Below, one piece after another: positions 27,543-36,272 of a DNA stretch of 64,000 bases. A program made the translations under genes and the position numbers. Origin of the DNA: UBA2334 sp964396895 (GTDB lineage: Bacteria; Pseudomonadota; Gammaproteobacteria; Burkholderiales; Burkholderiaceae_C). The first letter of the stretch is position 1. The number at the start of each line of letters is the position of its first letter. The notes under the pieces are model-generated. The model saw only the letters and a list, made by a program, of their open reading frames with translations, ran no database searches and was not told the DNA's origin. The stretch spans positions 248,001 to 312,000 of the forward strand of contig CAYNGJ010000001.1 of NCBI GenBank assembly GCA_964396895.1, read 5' to 3'.

Positions 27543-27627
27543 TTGTAACGCCCTTGTAACCGTGCAAGATGGCAGCTGAATTCTATTGCAATGCAGCATT
27601 CACCAAACTTGCAAAACCGGGTTGTAA
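27543..27627 (-). promoter_or_regulatory. sdhC upstream region with TTGTAA repeats
   Basis: The gap before sdhC has TTGTAA three times on the plus strand (27543, 27554, 27622; the first two are 11 bases apart), an ATTGCAAT palindrome (27585-27592) and a -10-like TAGAAT on the minus strand (27580-27585). It is the likely promoter of the sdh-gltA operon. The binding protein is unknown; the GntR operator-like palindrome at 28464 is not repeated here. Confidence 0.4.
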
Positions 27628-27638
27628 GAGTGGGTTGA

Positions 27639-28442
27639 TCAACTGAGTTCGTTTTTGTAATGGTGACTGTCGGTGCGGTAGATGCCGCGCCTGAGTTCCA
27701 TGGGGACGTCGTTGTAGGTGTAGGCAATCCTTTCCACGCTCAACAAAGGGTGGCCTGGGGCCACGCTCAGCAAAGTTGCCGCCTCAGCAGAGGCGCCCTC
27801 GGCCTTGATTTTTTCATTGGCCCTGACCATTCGAACCCCAAATTCGCTTTCGAAGAAGGCATACATGGGTCCCTGGTCTGATGACAGGGCCTCAAGTGAC
27901 AATCCCTTAAAAGGGGTGCCCGGCAGCCACACATCTTCCAAGATGGTGGGGATGCCCTGAAACGCGAGCACGCGCCTGACAAATACCACTGGGTCGGCGC
28001 TGCGCAGACCCAGTAGCCGTGAAATTTCCGCACTGGCGCGCAGTCGTCGGCATTCCACAATTTTTCGCTCGGCGCGCATTTCCTCGCCGTTGTCAGCTTG
28101 TAGCCGCAGAAACCGGTACTGGATGTGGCGCTCGGCATGGGTGGCGACAAAGGTGCCCTTGCCCTGGCGGCGAACCACCAGGTTGTCGGCGGCGAGTTCG
28201 TCGATGGCCTTGCGCACCGTGCCTTGGCTGACCCTGAATCGGAGTGCGAGGTCTTGTTCGCTGGGAATCACGTCGCCGGGCTTCCATTCGCCGCCTTGCA
28301 AGCTCTTCAGTATCAGCGTTTTGATTTGTTGGTACAGCGGGCTGAAAGCAGGCGTGGCGCTGGGCAGAGTGCCCGCGCCTGCGACGGCTTCTGTCGTGGC
28401 AGATGGCTCGTTGGCGGTGTTGGAAGGGCTGTTGGTGTTCAT
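27639..28442 (-). CDS. GntR family regulator, HutC subfamily (UTRA domain)
   Basis: A 267-residue repressor. A 30-residue Ala/Thr-rich arm precedes the winged helix (about 34-102: SPLYQQIKTLILKSLQGGEW, then VSQGTVRKAIDELAADNLV and RRQGKGTFVATH). A UTRA ligand domain (about 118-258) ends with VERIAYTYNDVPMELRRGIY. It lies exactly between sdhCDAB-gltA and the divergent mdh-lyase-acnB genes, so it probably governs TCA genes in response to a cycle metabolite. The ligand is not predictable. Its own promoter carries a strong palindrome. Confidence 0.92.
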   Translation of the reverse strand: MNTNSPSNTANEPSATTEAVAGAGTLPSATPAFSPLYQQIKTLILKSLQGGEWKPGDVIPSEQDLALRFRVSQGTVRKAIDELAADNLVVRRQGKGTFVATHAERHIQYRFLRLQADNGEEMRAERKIVECRRLRASAEISRLLGLRSADPVVFVRRVLAFQGIPTILEDVWLPGTPFKGLSLEALSSDQGPMYAFFESEFGVRMVRANEKIKAEGASAEAATLLSVAPGHPLLSVERIAYTYNDVPMELRRGIYRTDSHHYKNELS

Positions 28443-28460
28443 GTTTGTCTCCAGTCAATC

Positions 28461-28482
28461 ATATCTTATATAAGACATAAGA
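28461..28482. promoter_or_regulatory. Palindromic operator TCTTATATAAGA in the gntR-mdh gap
   Basis: A perfect 12-base palindrome TCTTATATAAGA (28464-28475) is followed by a second TAAGA half site (28478-28482), so TAAGA appears twice, 7 bases apart. It lies 22 bases upstream of the gntR start and overlaps a likely -10 for gntR. GntR/HutC proteins bind such AT-rich dyads, so autoregulation and control of mdh are plausible. Confidence 0.6.
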
Positions 28483-28631
28483 CAAATTGACGCAGACGTG
28501 TCAACAAGGGTACACTTGACAGTGGCTTAGAAACTGGTCAGGGTCCTCGGCTGAGAGCTTTTGATCGGTCTTTCAGGTTGAATTTCGCACATCTTTTTTT
28601 GCTTCCTCACCCTCACTCAGGAGTCCCCACC

Positions 28632-29618
28632 ATGTCCAAAAAACCCGTACGTGTAGCCGTCACCGGCGCCGCAGGCCAGATCGGTTACGCCCTGTTGTTC
28701 CGCATTGCCTCCGGTGAAATGCTGGGCAAGGACCAGCCCGTGATCCTCCAGTTGCTGGAAGTGCCCATGGAAAAGGCCCAGGAGGCACTCAAAGGCGTGA
28801 TCATGGAGTTGGAAGATTGCGCGTTCCCCCTGCTGTCCGGCATCGAAGCCCACAGCGACCCCATGGAAGCCTTCAAAGACACCGACTATGCCCTGCTGGT
28901 GGGTGCACGTCCCCGTGGCCCCGGCATGGAGCGTGCCGATCTGCTGGCCGCCAACGCACAGATTTTCACGGCTCAGGGTAAGGCATTGAACGCCGTGGCC
29001 AGCCGCAACGTCAAGGTGCTGGTGGTGGGCAACCCCGCTAACACCAATGCCTACATCGCCATGAAGTCGGCACCCGACCTCAAGCCCGGCAACTTCACTG
29101 CCATGCTGCGCCTGGATCACAACCGTGCTGCCAGCCAGATCGCCGCCAAAACGGGCAAGCCCGTGGCTTCCATCGAAAAGCTGGCCGTGTGGGGCAACCA
29201 CTCGCCCACCATGTACGCCGACTACCGCTTTGCCACCATCGACGGTCAGTCTGTCAAAGACATGATCAATGACGAAGTCTGGAACAAGGATGTGTTCCTG
29301 CCCACCGTGGGCAAGCGCGGCGCGGCCATCATTGCCGCCCGTGGCGTGTCTTCTGCGGCATCGGCTGCCAACGCCGCCATCGACCACATGCGCGACTGGG
29401 CTTTGGGGACCAACGGCAAGTGGGTCACCATGGGCATTCCTTCCAAGGGTGAGTACGGCATTCCCGCTGAGGTCATGTTCGGCTACCCCGTCACCTGCGA
29501 AGGCGGCGAGTACAAGATGGTCGAAGGCTTGCCCATCGACGCGTTCTCTCAAGAGTGCATCAACAAGACCCTGGCCGAGCTTCAGGGCGAGCAGGACGGC
29601 GTCAAGCACCTGCTGTAA
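28632..29618 (+). CDS. mdh: Malate dehydrogenase
   Basis: A 328-residue NAD-dependent malate dehydrogenase. TGAAGQIGYALLFRIASG is the nucleotide loop, GARPRGPGMERADLL carries the substrate arginine loop, and WGNHSPTMYADY holds the catalytic histidine. The ATG (MSKKPVRVAVTG) has CAGGAG upstream; the in-frame start at 28578 adds 18 non-conserved residues. It is divergent from gntR and starts the mdh-lyase-acnB run. Confidence 0.97.
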   Translation: MSKKPVRVAVTGAAGQIGYALLFRIASGEMLGKDQPVILQLLEVPMEKAQEALKGVIMELEDCAFPLLSGIEAHSDPMEAFKDTDYALLVGARPRGPGMERADLLAANAQIFTAQGKALNAVASRNVKVLVVGNPANTNAYIAMKSAPDLKPGNFTAMLRLDHNRAASQIAAKTGKPVASIEKLAVWGNHSPTMYADYRFATIDGQSVKDMINDEVWNKDVFLPTVGKRGAAIIAARGVSSAASAANAAIDHMRDWALGTNGKWVTMGIPSKGEYGIPAEVMFGYPVTCEGGEYKMVEGLPIDAFSQECINKTLAELQGEQDGVKHLL

Positions 29619-29649
29619 CCACTTGGTAACCACTCGCCAGGACCAGGCT

Positions 29650-30669
29650 TTGACCACCCGCCCAGCTGTGGCTGGCTCCCTGCACCCGCGCCGCGTGCTG
29701 CGGGGGGCGCAGGCCGGGGCTTGGGTGTTGCCTGTGTGTGACCACTACAGCGGTGTCGAGGCGCGCATGCGCAAGAGCCTGCTGCTGCAGGCTGAACTCA
29801 CTCAAGAGTTCGGTGCGTGTGTGTTTGATGTCACATTGGATTGTGAAGACGGCGCCCCCGTGGGGGGAGAGGCTGAACACGCGGCCCTGGTGGCCGAATT
29901 GTTGGCCGAGGCGGCCACCGATGCCCGGGTGGGGGTGCGGGTCCACCCCGTTGACCACGCCGCTTTTCAGTCCGACATCCAGACACTGCTGGTCCCGTCT
30001 GCGGGGCGCCCTGCGTTTGTCATGCTGCCCAAGGTCGAGTCTGTGGCCTGTGTCGAGATGGCTGTAGCTGCTTTGGACGCCCAGGGTGCCCAGGCGGTGC
30101 CCCTGCACGTGCTGATCGAGTCGCCTTTGGCTGTGCACAACAGTTTTGACGTGGCCGCGCATCCCCGTGTGCAATCGCTCAGCTTCGGGTTGATGGACTT
30201 TGTTTCGGCGCACGGTGGCGCCATTCCGGCGTCGGCCATGGGCGTGGCGGGCCAGTTTGAGCATCCGTTGGTGGTGCGCGCCAAACTGGCCATGGCCAGT
30301 GCCGCACATGCCCATGGCAAAGTGCCTTCCCACTGCGTGGTCACCGAGTTTCGGGACCTGTCGGCCTTGCGCCGCGCTGCGATGAAGGCGCGCGACGACA
30401 TGGGTTACACCCGCATGTGGAGCATTCACCCCGACCAGATTCGGACCGTGGTCGACGTGTTCGCACCCACCGCTGATGAGGTGGGCGAGGCCGCACACAT
30501 CATTGCGTTGGCGGTGCAGGCCGGTTGGGCGCCCATTCAGGTACAAGGCCAGTTGCATGACCGCGCCAGCTACAGGTTTTATTGGCAAACACTGGAGCGC
30601 GCCCACCAGACAGGGCGCACCATGCCCGGTGAGGTGGCCGTTTTTTTTGAGCCATCCCCCACCGTTTGA
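29650..30669 (+). CDS. HpcH/HpaI aldolase / citrate lyase beta-like protein
   Basis: A 339-residue CitE-like barrel enzyme with CVFDVTLDCEDGAP (Mg2+ ligands), VRVHPVD, FVMLPKVES and VLIESPLAVHN. Related enzymes cleave malyl-CoA, citramalyl-CoA or citryl-CoA. No citrate lyase alpha, gamma or ligase genes are near, so a malyl/citramalyl-CoA lyase-like job is more likely than citrate lyase. The start is uncertain: TTG 29650 (with AGGACCAGGC upstream) gives a normal N-terminus; GTG 29668 is the alternative. It sits between mdh and acnB, 31 bases after mdh. Confidence 0.85.
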   Translation: MTTRPAVAGSLHPRRVLRGAQAGAWVLPVCDHYSGVEARMRKSLLLQAELTQEFGACVFDVTLDCEDGAPVGGEAEHAALVAELLAEAATDARVGVRVHPVDHAAFQSDIQTLLVPSAGRPAFVMLPKVESVACVEMAVAALDAQGAQAVPLHVLIESPLAVHNSFDVAAHPRVQSLSFGLMDFVSAHGGAIPASAMGVAGQFEHPLVVRAKLAMASAAHAHGKVPSHCVVTEFRDLSALRRAAMKARDDMGYTRMWSIHPDQIRTVVDVFAPTADEVGEAAHIIALAVQAGWAPIQVQGQLHDRASYRFYWQTLERAHQTGRTMPGEVAVFFEPSPTV

Positions 30670-30683
30670 TGAAGGGTTGTGTC

Positions 30684-31172
30684 ATGCGTTTGACTGTTTT
30701 CCGTCCCTGTCACCTGCTGGCCTGTGCGGCCCTGCTGTCCTTGAGCCTGGGTGCCGCTGCCGCCACCGCACAACCCAGTGCACGCAAGGCAGCCGCCCCC
30801 GCACCCGTGGTGGTGGAGTCCGTGCTCACCGAGGCCGAGTTGGGTGTGGCCAATGCGGTGCATGTGGGCGCCTTGTCGTGTGAGCTGGGCCAGTCGGTTC
30901 AGCTCGACCCCGATCCCAAAGCGCCCGGCTACTTTCGCCTGCAATTGCAGAAGATGGTTTTTCGGATGCGGCCGGTGGAGAGCCGCACGGGCGCCGTTCG
31001 GCTGGAGGATGTGACCCAGGGCGCCGTCTGGATTCAGCTGGCCAACAAATCCATGCTGATGAGCCAGAAGCTGGGGCGCCGTCTGGCCGATGAGTGCGCG
31101 AATGCGGTGCAGCGCAGCGTGGCGCAAGCCATGAAACTCAATCCCCTGCCCAGCCTGCTCGACGCCCAATAG
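30684..31172 (+). CDS. Hypothetical secreted protein in the TCA cluster
   Basis: A 162-residue protein of unknown function. A signal peptide (RLTVFRPCHLLACAALLSLS, cleavage likely near AAAATA) suggests export to the periplasm. The mature part has GVANAVHVGALSCELGQSV and YFRLQLQKMVFRMRP; one cysteine follows the signal. It starts at ATG 30684 with GAAGGG upstream; an ATG at 30669 overlaps the lyase stop and is possible. It lies between the lyase and acnB genes on the same strand and is probably co-transcribed. No domain was recognised. Confidence 0.75.
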   Translation: MRLTVFRPCHLLACAALLSLSLGAAAATAQPSARKAAAPAPVVVESVLTEAELGVANAVHVGALSCELGQSVQLDPDPKAPGYFRLQLQKMVFRMRPVESRTGAVRLEDVTQGAVWIQLANKSMLMSQKLGRRLADECANAVQRSVAQAMKLNPLPSLLDAQ

Positions 31173-31232
31173 GGCCAGAGACCATTGTTTAGTTTTGTTG
31201 TTTCCTCTTCTTTTTACTGAATGGAGATTGCC

Positions 31233-33824
31233 ATGTTGAAAGCCTACCGTGAACACGCAGCCGAGCGCGCTGCCCTCGGCATCCCCCCCCTGGCGCTGGA
31301 CGCCAAGCAGGTCGAAGCCCTGATTGAACTCATCAAAACCCCACCCGCCGGTGAAGATGCCTTCCTGATGGACCTGCTCACCCACCGCGTGCCGCCTGGC
31401 GTGGACGATGCGGCCAAAGTCAAGGCCAGCTTTCTGGCCGCAGTGGCCCATGGTGACTTGCAGGTCAGCCTGATCTCCAAGGCAAAGGCCACTGAGCTGC
31501 TGGGCACCATGGTGGGCGGCTACAACGTCCACCCCCTGATTGAGCTGTTGGACGACGCTGAAGTGGCCGGTGTGGCCGCTGAAGCGCTTAAGAAAACCCT
31601 GCTGATGTTCGACTTCTTCAACGATGTCGCTGAAAAAGCCAAAGGCGGCAACGCCAAGGCCAAAGAAGTCATGCAGAGCTGGGCTGACGCCGAGTGGTTC
31701 ACCACCCGCCCTGAAGTCGAGAAAAAAATCACCGTCACCGTCTTCAAGGTGCCCGGCGAGACCAACACCGACGACCTCTCGCCCGCCCCCGATGCGACCA
31801 CCCGCCCCGACATCCCCATGCACTACCTGGCGATGTTGAAGAACACCCGTCCCGACGCGGCCTTCAAGCCCGAAGAAGACGGCAAGCGCGGCCCCATGCA
31901 GTTCATTGAAGACCTGAAGAAAAATGGCCACCTCGTGGCCTACGTGGGCGACGTGGTGGGCACAGGCTCCAGCCGCAAGTCGGCCACCAACAGCGTCATC
32001 TGGGCCACCGGCCAGGACATTCCCTTTGTGCCCAACAAGCGCTTTGGCGGTGTTACCCTGGGCGGCAAAATTGCCCCCATCTTCTTCAACACGCAAGAAG
32101 ACTCCGGTTCGTTGCCCATTGAGGTGGATGTGTCCAAGCTGGAAATGGGCGACGTCATCGACGTGCTGCCCTACGACGGCAAGCTGGTCAAAAACGGCGA
32201 AACCGTGGCCGAGTTCAAGTTGAAGAGCGACGTGCTGTTTGACGAAGTGCGTGCCGGTGGCCGTATCAACCTCATCATCGGTCGCAGCCTGACGGCCAAG
32301 GCCCGCGAATTCCTGAGCCTGCCCGCCAGCACACTGTTCCGCCTGCCCACGCCGCCCAAAGAGTCCAAGGCCGGTTTCTCGCTCGCCCAGAAAATGGTGG
32401 GCCGTGCCGTGGGCCTGCCTGAAGGCCAGGGCGTGCGCCCCGGTACCTACTGTGAACCCAAAATGACCACCGTGGGCAGCCAGGACACCACTGGCCCCAT
32501 GACCCGTGACGAACTGAAAGACCTGGCTTGCCTGGGCTTCAGCGCCGACTTGGTGATGCAGTCCTTCTGCCACACCGCCGCCTATCCCAAGCCCGTGGAC
32601 GTCAAAACCCACCGCGAACTGCCCAAGTTCATCAGCAGCCGCGGTGGCGTGGCCCTGCGCCCCGGTGATGGTGTGATCCACTCCTGGCTCAACCGCCTGC
32701 TGCTGCCTGACACTGTGGGTACCGGTGGCGACAGCCATACACGTTTCCCCATTGGCATCAGCTTCCCAGCCGGTTCAGGTCTGGTGGCGTTTGGCGCTGC
32801 CACCGGTGTGATGCCGCTGGATATGCCCGAGTCTGTGTTGGTGCGCTTCAAAGGCGAAATGCAGCCCGGCGTGACCCTGCGCGATCTGGTCCATGCCATT
32901 CCGCTGTACGCCATCAAGCAAGGTTTGCTGACCGTGGCCAAGGCCGGAAAAATCAACGAATTCTCAGGCCGCATCCTGGAAATCGAAGGCTTGCCCAACC
33001 TCAAAGTCGAGCAGGCGTTCGAATTGTCCGACGCGTCTGCCGAGCGCTCTGCCGCCGGTTGCACCATCAAGCTCAACCCCGAGCCGATCAAGGAATACCT
33101 CACCAGCAACATCGTGCTGATGAAGAACATGATCGCCGACGGCTACGCCGATGCCCGCACCCTGCAGCGCCGCATCGAGAAAGTCGAAGCCTGGCTGGCC
33201 AACCCCGAGCTGCTGGAAGCCGACAAAGACGCCGAGTACGCGCACGTCATCGAGATCGATCTGGCCGACATCAAGGAACCCATCCTGTGCTGCCCCAACG
33301 ATCCCGACGATGCCAAGACCCTGTCTGACGTGGCTGGCACCAAGATCGACGAAGCCTTCATTGGTTCTTGCATGACCAACATTGGCCACTTCCGCGCAGC
33401 GGCCAAGCTGCTGGGCACACAGCGCGACATTCCCGTCAAGCTGTGGGTGGCACCGCCCACCAAGATGGACGAGTCCGAGTTGATCAAGGAGGGTCACTAT
33501 GCGGCGTTTGGCACCGCCGGTGCCCGCACCGAGATGCCCGGTTGCAGCCTGTGCATGGGCAACCAGGCCCAGGTGCGCGAAGGCGCGACCGTGGTGTCCA
33601 CCTCCACCCGCAATTTCCCCAACCGCCTGGGCAAGAACACACAGGTGTACTTGGCCTCTGCCGAGCTGACGGCCATCGCGTCCAAGCTGGGTCACATCCC
33701 GACGGTGGCGGAATACCACGCCGCCATGGGAATCGTGAACAAAGACGGGGCCAACATCTACAAGTACCTGAACTTTGACCAGATCGAAGAGTACGTGGAC
33801 AACGCCAAGGGCGTGGCGGCCTGA
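31233..33824 (+). CDS. acnB: Aconitate hydratase B / 2-methylisocitrate dehydratase
   Basis: A 863-residue AcnB with the family's N-terminal HEAT-like and swivel domains ahead of the catalytic core. Swivel motif GDVVGTGSSRKSATNSV is near 245-262. Iron-sulfur ligands are in FCHTAAYPKP, FIGSCMTNIGHFRA and GCSLCMGNQAQV. It interconverts citrate and isocitrate and is known also to bind mRNA when iron-starved. The ATG at 31233 has TGGAGA upstream; a start four codons earlier is less likely. A terminator follows at 33908. Confidence 0.97.
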   Translation: MLKAYREHAAERAALGIPPLALDAKQVEALIELIKTPPAGEDAFLMDLLTHRVPPGVDDAAKVKASFLAAVAHGDLQVSLISKAKATELLGTMVGGYNVHPLIELLDDAEVAGVAAEALKKTLLMFDFFNDVAEKAKGGNAKAKEVMQSWADAEWFTTRPEVEKKITVTVFKVPGETNTDDLSPAPDATTRPDIPMHYLAMLKNTRPDAAFKPEEDGKRGPMQFIEDLKKNGHLVAYVGDVVGTGSSRKSATNSVIWATGQDIPFVPNKRFGGVTLGGKIAPIFFNTQEDSGSLPIEVDVSKLEMGDVIDVLPYDGKLVKNGETVAEFKLKSDVLFDEVRAGGRINLIIGRSLTAKAREFLSLPASTLFRLPTPPKESKAGFSLAQKMVGRAVGLPEGQGVRPGTYCEPKMTTVGSQDTTGPMTRDELKDLACLGFSADLVMQSFCHTAAYPKPVDVKTHRELPKFISSRGGVALRPGDGVIHSWLNRLLLPDTVGTGGDSHTRFPIGISFPAGSGLVAFGAATGVMPLDMPESVLVRFKGEMQPGVTLRDLVHAIPLYAIKQGLLTVAKAGKINEFSGRILEIEGLPNLKVEQAFELSDASAERSAAGCTIKLNPEPIKEYLTSNIVLMKNMIADGYADARTLQRRIEKVEAWLANPELLEADKDAEYAHVIEIDLADIKEPILCCPNDPDDAKTLSDVAGTKIDEAFIGSCMTNIGHFRAAAKLLGTQRDIPVKLWVAPPTKMDESELIKEGHYAAFGTAGARTEMPGCSLCMGNQAQVREGATVVSTSTRNFPNRLGKNTQVYLASAELTAIASKLGHIPTVAEYHAAMGIVNKDGANIYKYLNFDQIEEYVDNAKGVAA

Positions 33825-33907
33825 TCGGCGGCCACCGTCTGCCCGCCACCCGCCCGCCACCGGGCGTGGATGCGGGAGGCGTCGGGTCAGGGCTCTCTGC
33901 CACCCGC

Positions 33908-33938
33908 AACCCACCTCGATTTCGAGGTGGGTTTTTTT
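33908..33938 (+). terminator. Rho-independent terminator after acnB
   Basis: Perfect ten-base stem CCCACCTCGA/TCGAGGTGGG, loop TT, followed by seven T. It ends the mdh-acnB run and separates it from the convergent DUF2917 gene. Confidence 0.93.
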
Positions 33939-33959
33939 ATAGCTGTCACATCAATACCA

Positions 33960-34388
33960 TCAAGCGGCAGAGGCCTTTTTTCTTTGAAACAGACTGCGAA
34001 CCAGCGTCAGCAGCGCTGGCCCCATGTTGGCAGCCTGGTGGACACCGCCCAGCCAGCGCCCTCTGCTGCCGTCGCGTGCGCCCGACGGGCCCTCGGTTGC
34101 TGCGGCTGGAGTGGCGCGCACCCCGCCACCCCGGGTGAGGGGCGTGGGCAGCAGCACATAACGGGTTTCGCCCAGGGGGCCAGGCTTCAGCGGGAAGTCG
34201 GGCTCCACCACCACCATGGGGCCGGTCAGCGGCATGTCCTGGCCAGCGGTGAGAAAGTGGTCTTGCCGGTCGTCGGGGCGGGTCACCCACATCCTGCCTT
34301 GCAACACCCGAATGGTCAGGCCCTCGCTGGCGTTGATGACCCGGGCCTGGCCGGGGCGAAGTGTGGTGGCGGGTGGCAATGTGTGCAT
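33960..34388 (-). CDS. DUF2917 domain protein
   Basis: A 142-residue protein. The first 80 residues form a small cupin-like DUF2917 fold (RVINASEGLTIRVLQGRMWV, then RPDDRQDHFLTAGQDMPL and VVEPDFPL). The rest is low-complexity and basic and ends FQRKKASAA. There is no signal peptide. GGAGGTTCC lies just before the ATG. It is divergent from a MocR-type regulator, a pairing that suggests the regulator controls it. Function is unknown. Confidence 0.8.
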   Translation of the reverse strand: MHTLPPATTLRPGQARVINASEGLTIRVLQGRMWVTRPDDRQDHFLTAGQDMPLTGPMVVVEPDFPLKPGPLGETRYVLLPTPLTRGGGVRATPAAATEGPSGARDGSRGRWLGGVHQAANMGPALLTLVRSLFQRKKASAA

Positions 34389-34394
34389 GGTGGA

Positions 34395-34437
34395 ACCTCC
34401 GTGTGTGGAGCCTCCACTGTCTGGCGTTCGGGTCTGG
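34395..34437. promoter_or_regulatory. Divergent promoter region DUF2917/mocR with repeats
   Basis: Next to the DUF2917 start are an inverted repeat GGAGG-type (CTCC GTGTGT GGAG, 34397-34410) and a direct repeat GTCTGG at 34419 and 34432 (13-base period). MocR proteins often bind direct repeats in the divergent gap. The whole gap is 195 bases. Confidence 0.35.
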
Positions 34438-34583
34438 TCTGCCACACACAGTGGCAGCCGGTGTGGGGCGCAGCAGTGGGCACACACCGCCAACTGTGCC
34501 GGTCGGGTTGGGGTGCAACTGTGCAGTGTGGCCGCACAGATGGGGTGCCGTCCAGGTGGGTGCTGGGGCAGAATGGTTGGGCC

Positions 34584-36119
34584 ATGAACCCTCTGTTGCA
34601 CCTGCACCCCGTGGCCACGCCACCCGACACCGATCCGTCTGTGCCAGCCGTCGGCAGGCCCGTGCCGCGCTACGTGCAAATGGCCACCCGCATGGCCGGG
34701 CTCATCGAGTCCGGGGCATTCAAGGCAGGCCAACGCCTGCCCTCGGTGCGCGACACCGCCGCGCAGGAGGGGGTGGCCGTGTCCACCGCCGTGCAGGCTT
34801 ATCGTTGGCTGGAGGAGCGGGGGCAGGTGCAAGCGCGACCCAAGGCCGGGTACTTTGTGGCGCCGCGCAAGCGGCCCATCGCCCTGCCCACGGTCAGCAA
34901 ACCACCCGCGCACAGCCTGGTGGTCAAGCGGCCCAGCCGCACCGATTTGTTCGAAGATTCGTTGGAGGGGGAGGGCGAGCGCGGTTGCAGCTTTGGTGGG
35001 GCCTGCCCCCGTGACCGCGATTTCTTTGACGAAGAGCCCGTGCGCGTGGCGGTCAGCCGGGCGACGCGGGTGCACCGGCGCAGCCTGATTGACTACAGCA
35101 ATGGCCCTGGCGAGCTGGCCTTGCGCGAGGCGGTGGTCCGCCGGGCGCTGCACCTGGGGTGTCAGCTGCAGGCGGCGGATGTGATCGTCACCTCCAGCTG
35201 CATCCACGCCATCAGCCTGTGCCTGCGCGCCGTGACCCAGCCTGGCGATGTGGTGGCGCTGGAGTCACCCACGCACTTTGGCTTTCTGGACCTGCTGGAG
35301 TCGCTCAATCTGCGCGCGCTGGAAATTCCCACCCACCCGCGCACGGGTGTGTCGTTGCCCGCGCTGCAGCTGGCGTTGGACACCCAGCCCGTGAAGGCCA
35401 TGCTGGCGGTGCCCACGCTGTCCAACCCGTTGGGTGCCGTCATGCCCCATGCCAATAAGCGGGCGTTGGTCAAGTTGCTGGCCAGCCGGGGCGTGCCGCT
35501 GATTGAAGACGTGGTGTTCAACGACCTCATGGCCGCCGACGAGCGGCGCAAAGCCGTCAAGGCTTTTGACTTTGAGGGTTGGGTGATGGTGTGCGGGTCG
35601 TTCTCCAAAACGGTGGCGCCGGGCATCCGTCTGGGCTGGGTGGATGCAGGCCGCTGGCGCAACGCCGTGGCCACTTTGAAGCGGGTGCACGGTGGCGCCA
35701 CCAACGCGGTGCTGGAGCACGCGCTGGCCGACCTGCTCACACAAAGCAGTTACGAGGCGCGCATGCGCCGCATCAGCGCGCAGATGAAGGAGCGGCTGGC
35801 CGAGGCCAGGCGACTCATTGGTGCCAGTTTTCCGCGTGGCACCCGCATCAGCGATCCACCTTCGGGCTACACGCTGTGGGTGGAGTTGCCTGCGGGCTGC
35901 GACAGCCTGGTCCTGTTTCACCAGGGTGCGGCCCAGGGCATCACCTTTGGGCCGGGGGCATTGTTTTCGGCCACCGACCGCTTCAACCACTGCATGCGCC
36001 TGAGCTTTGCCGGCGCGTGGGGTGAGCGCGAGCGCAAAGCGCTGCGCGAATTGGGGCGCCTGGCCGCTGCGCAGGGCCTGGGCCATTCGCTGGCGCTGCC
36101 CGAAGCGGCGCGGGCCTGA
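34584..36119 (+). CDS. MocR family regulator (GntR helix-turn-helix fused to aminotransferase fold)
   Basis: A 511-residue fusion. GntR winged helix at about 30-100 (YVQMATRMAGLIESGAFKAG, QRLPSVRDTAAQEGVAVST) is followed by a type I aminotransferase domain (about 150-500) with YSNGPGELALREAVVRR, the LSNPLG motif and the PLP lysine in SFSKTVAPGIRLGWV. MocR proteins use PLP or PLP adducts as effectors. No PLP-synthesis or GABA genes are nearby; the divergent DUF2917 gene is the nearest candidate target. The ATG is the first plausible start after the divergent promoter. Confidence 0.9.
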   Translation: MNPLLHLHPVATPPDTDPSVPAVGRPVPRYVQMATRMAGLIESGAFKAGQRLPSVRDTAAQEGVAVSTAVQAYRWLEERGQVQARPKAGYFVAPRKRPIALPTVSKPPAHSLVVKRPSRTDLFEDSLEGEGERGCSFGGACPRDRDFFDEEPVRVAVSRATRVHRRSLIDYSNGPGELALREAVVRRALHLGCQLQAADVIVTSSCIHAISLCLRAVTQPGDVVALESPTHFGFLDLLESLNLRALEIPTHPRTGVSLPALQLALDTQPVKAMLAVPTLSNPLGAVMPHANKRALVKLLASRGVPLIEDVVFNDLMAADERRKAVKAFDFEGWVMVCGSFSKTVAPGIRLGWVDAGRWRNAVATLKRVHGGATNAVLEHALADLLTQSSYEARMRRISAQMKERLAEARRLIGASFPRGTRISDPPSGYTLWVELPAGCDSLVLFHQGAAQGITFGPGALFSATDRFNHCMRLSFAGAWGERERKALRELGRLAAAQGLGHSLALPEAARA

Positions 36120-36210
36120 CACGGTGCGTCACAGGCGGTGTGTGGGGGGCGGGCGCGGTGACACGTCCGTGCCCTGCTTGCGCCCCCACAGCCCGCACAA
36201 TGTGGGCGTG

Positions 36211-36236
36211 GGGCGGGCACCCCCGTGTGCCCGCCC
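36211..36236 (+). other. Strong GC hairpin before the GST gene
   Basis: Perfect stem GGGCGGGCA/TGCCCGCCC with an eight-base loop, 37 bases before the GST start. There is no T-run, so it may be a terminator-like structure after the MocR gene or a leader hairpin. Confidence 0.4.
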
Positions 36237-36272
36237 GCCGCCGTCCATTCCCACACCAGGAGACCCTCCCCC

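Noticed and set aside
28516..28521. TTGACA as -35 for mdh
   Set aside because: The hexamer is perfect but no matching -10 occurs 16-18 bases downstream, so no promoter is claimed.
30579..32738. 719-residue frame antisense to acnB
   Set aside because: Shadow of acnB and its upstream gene; composition typical of antisense frames.
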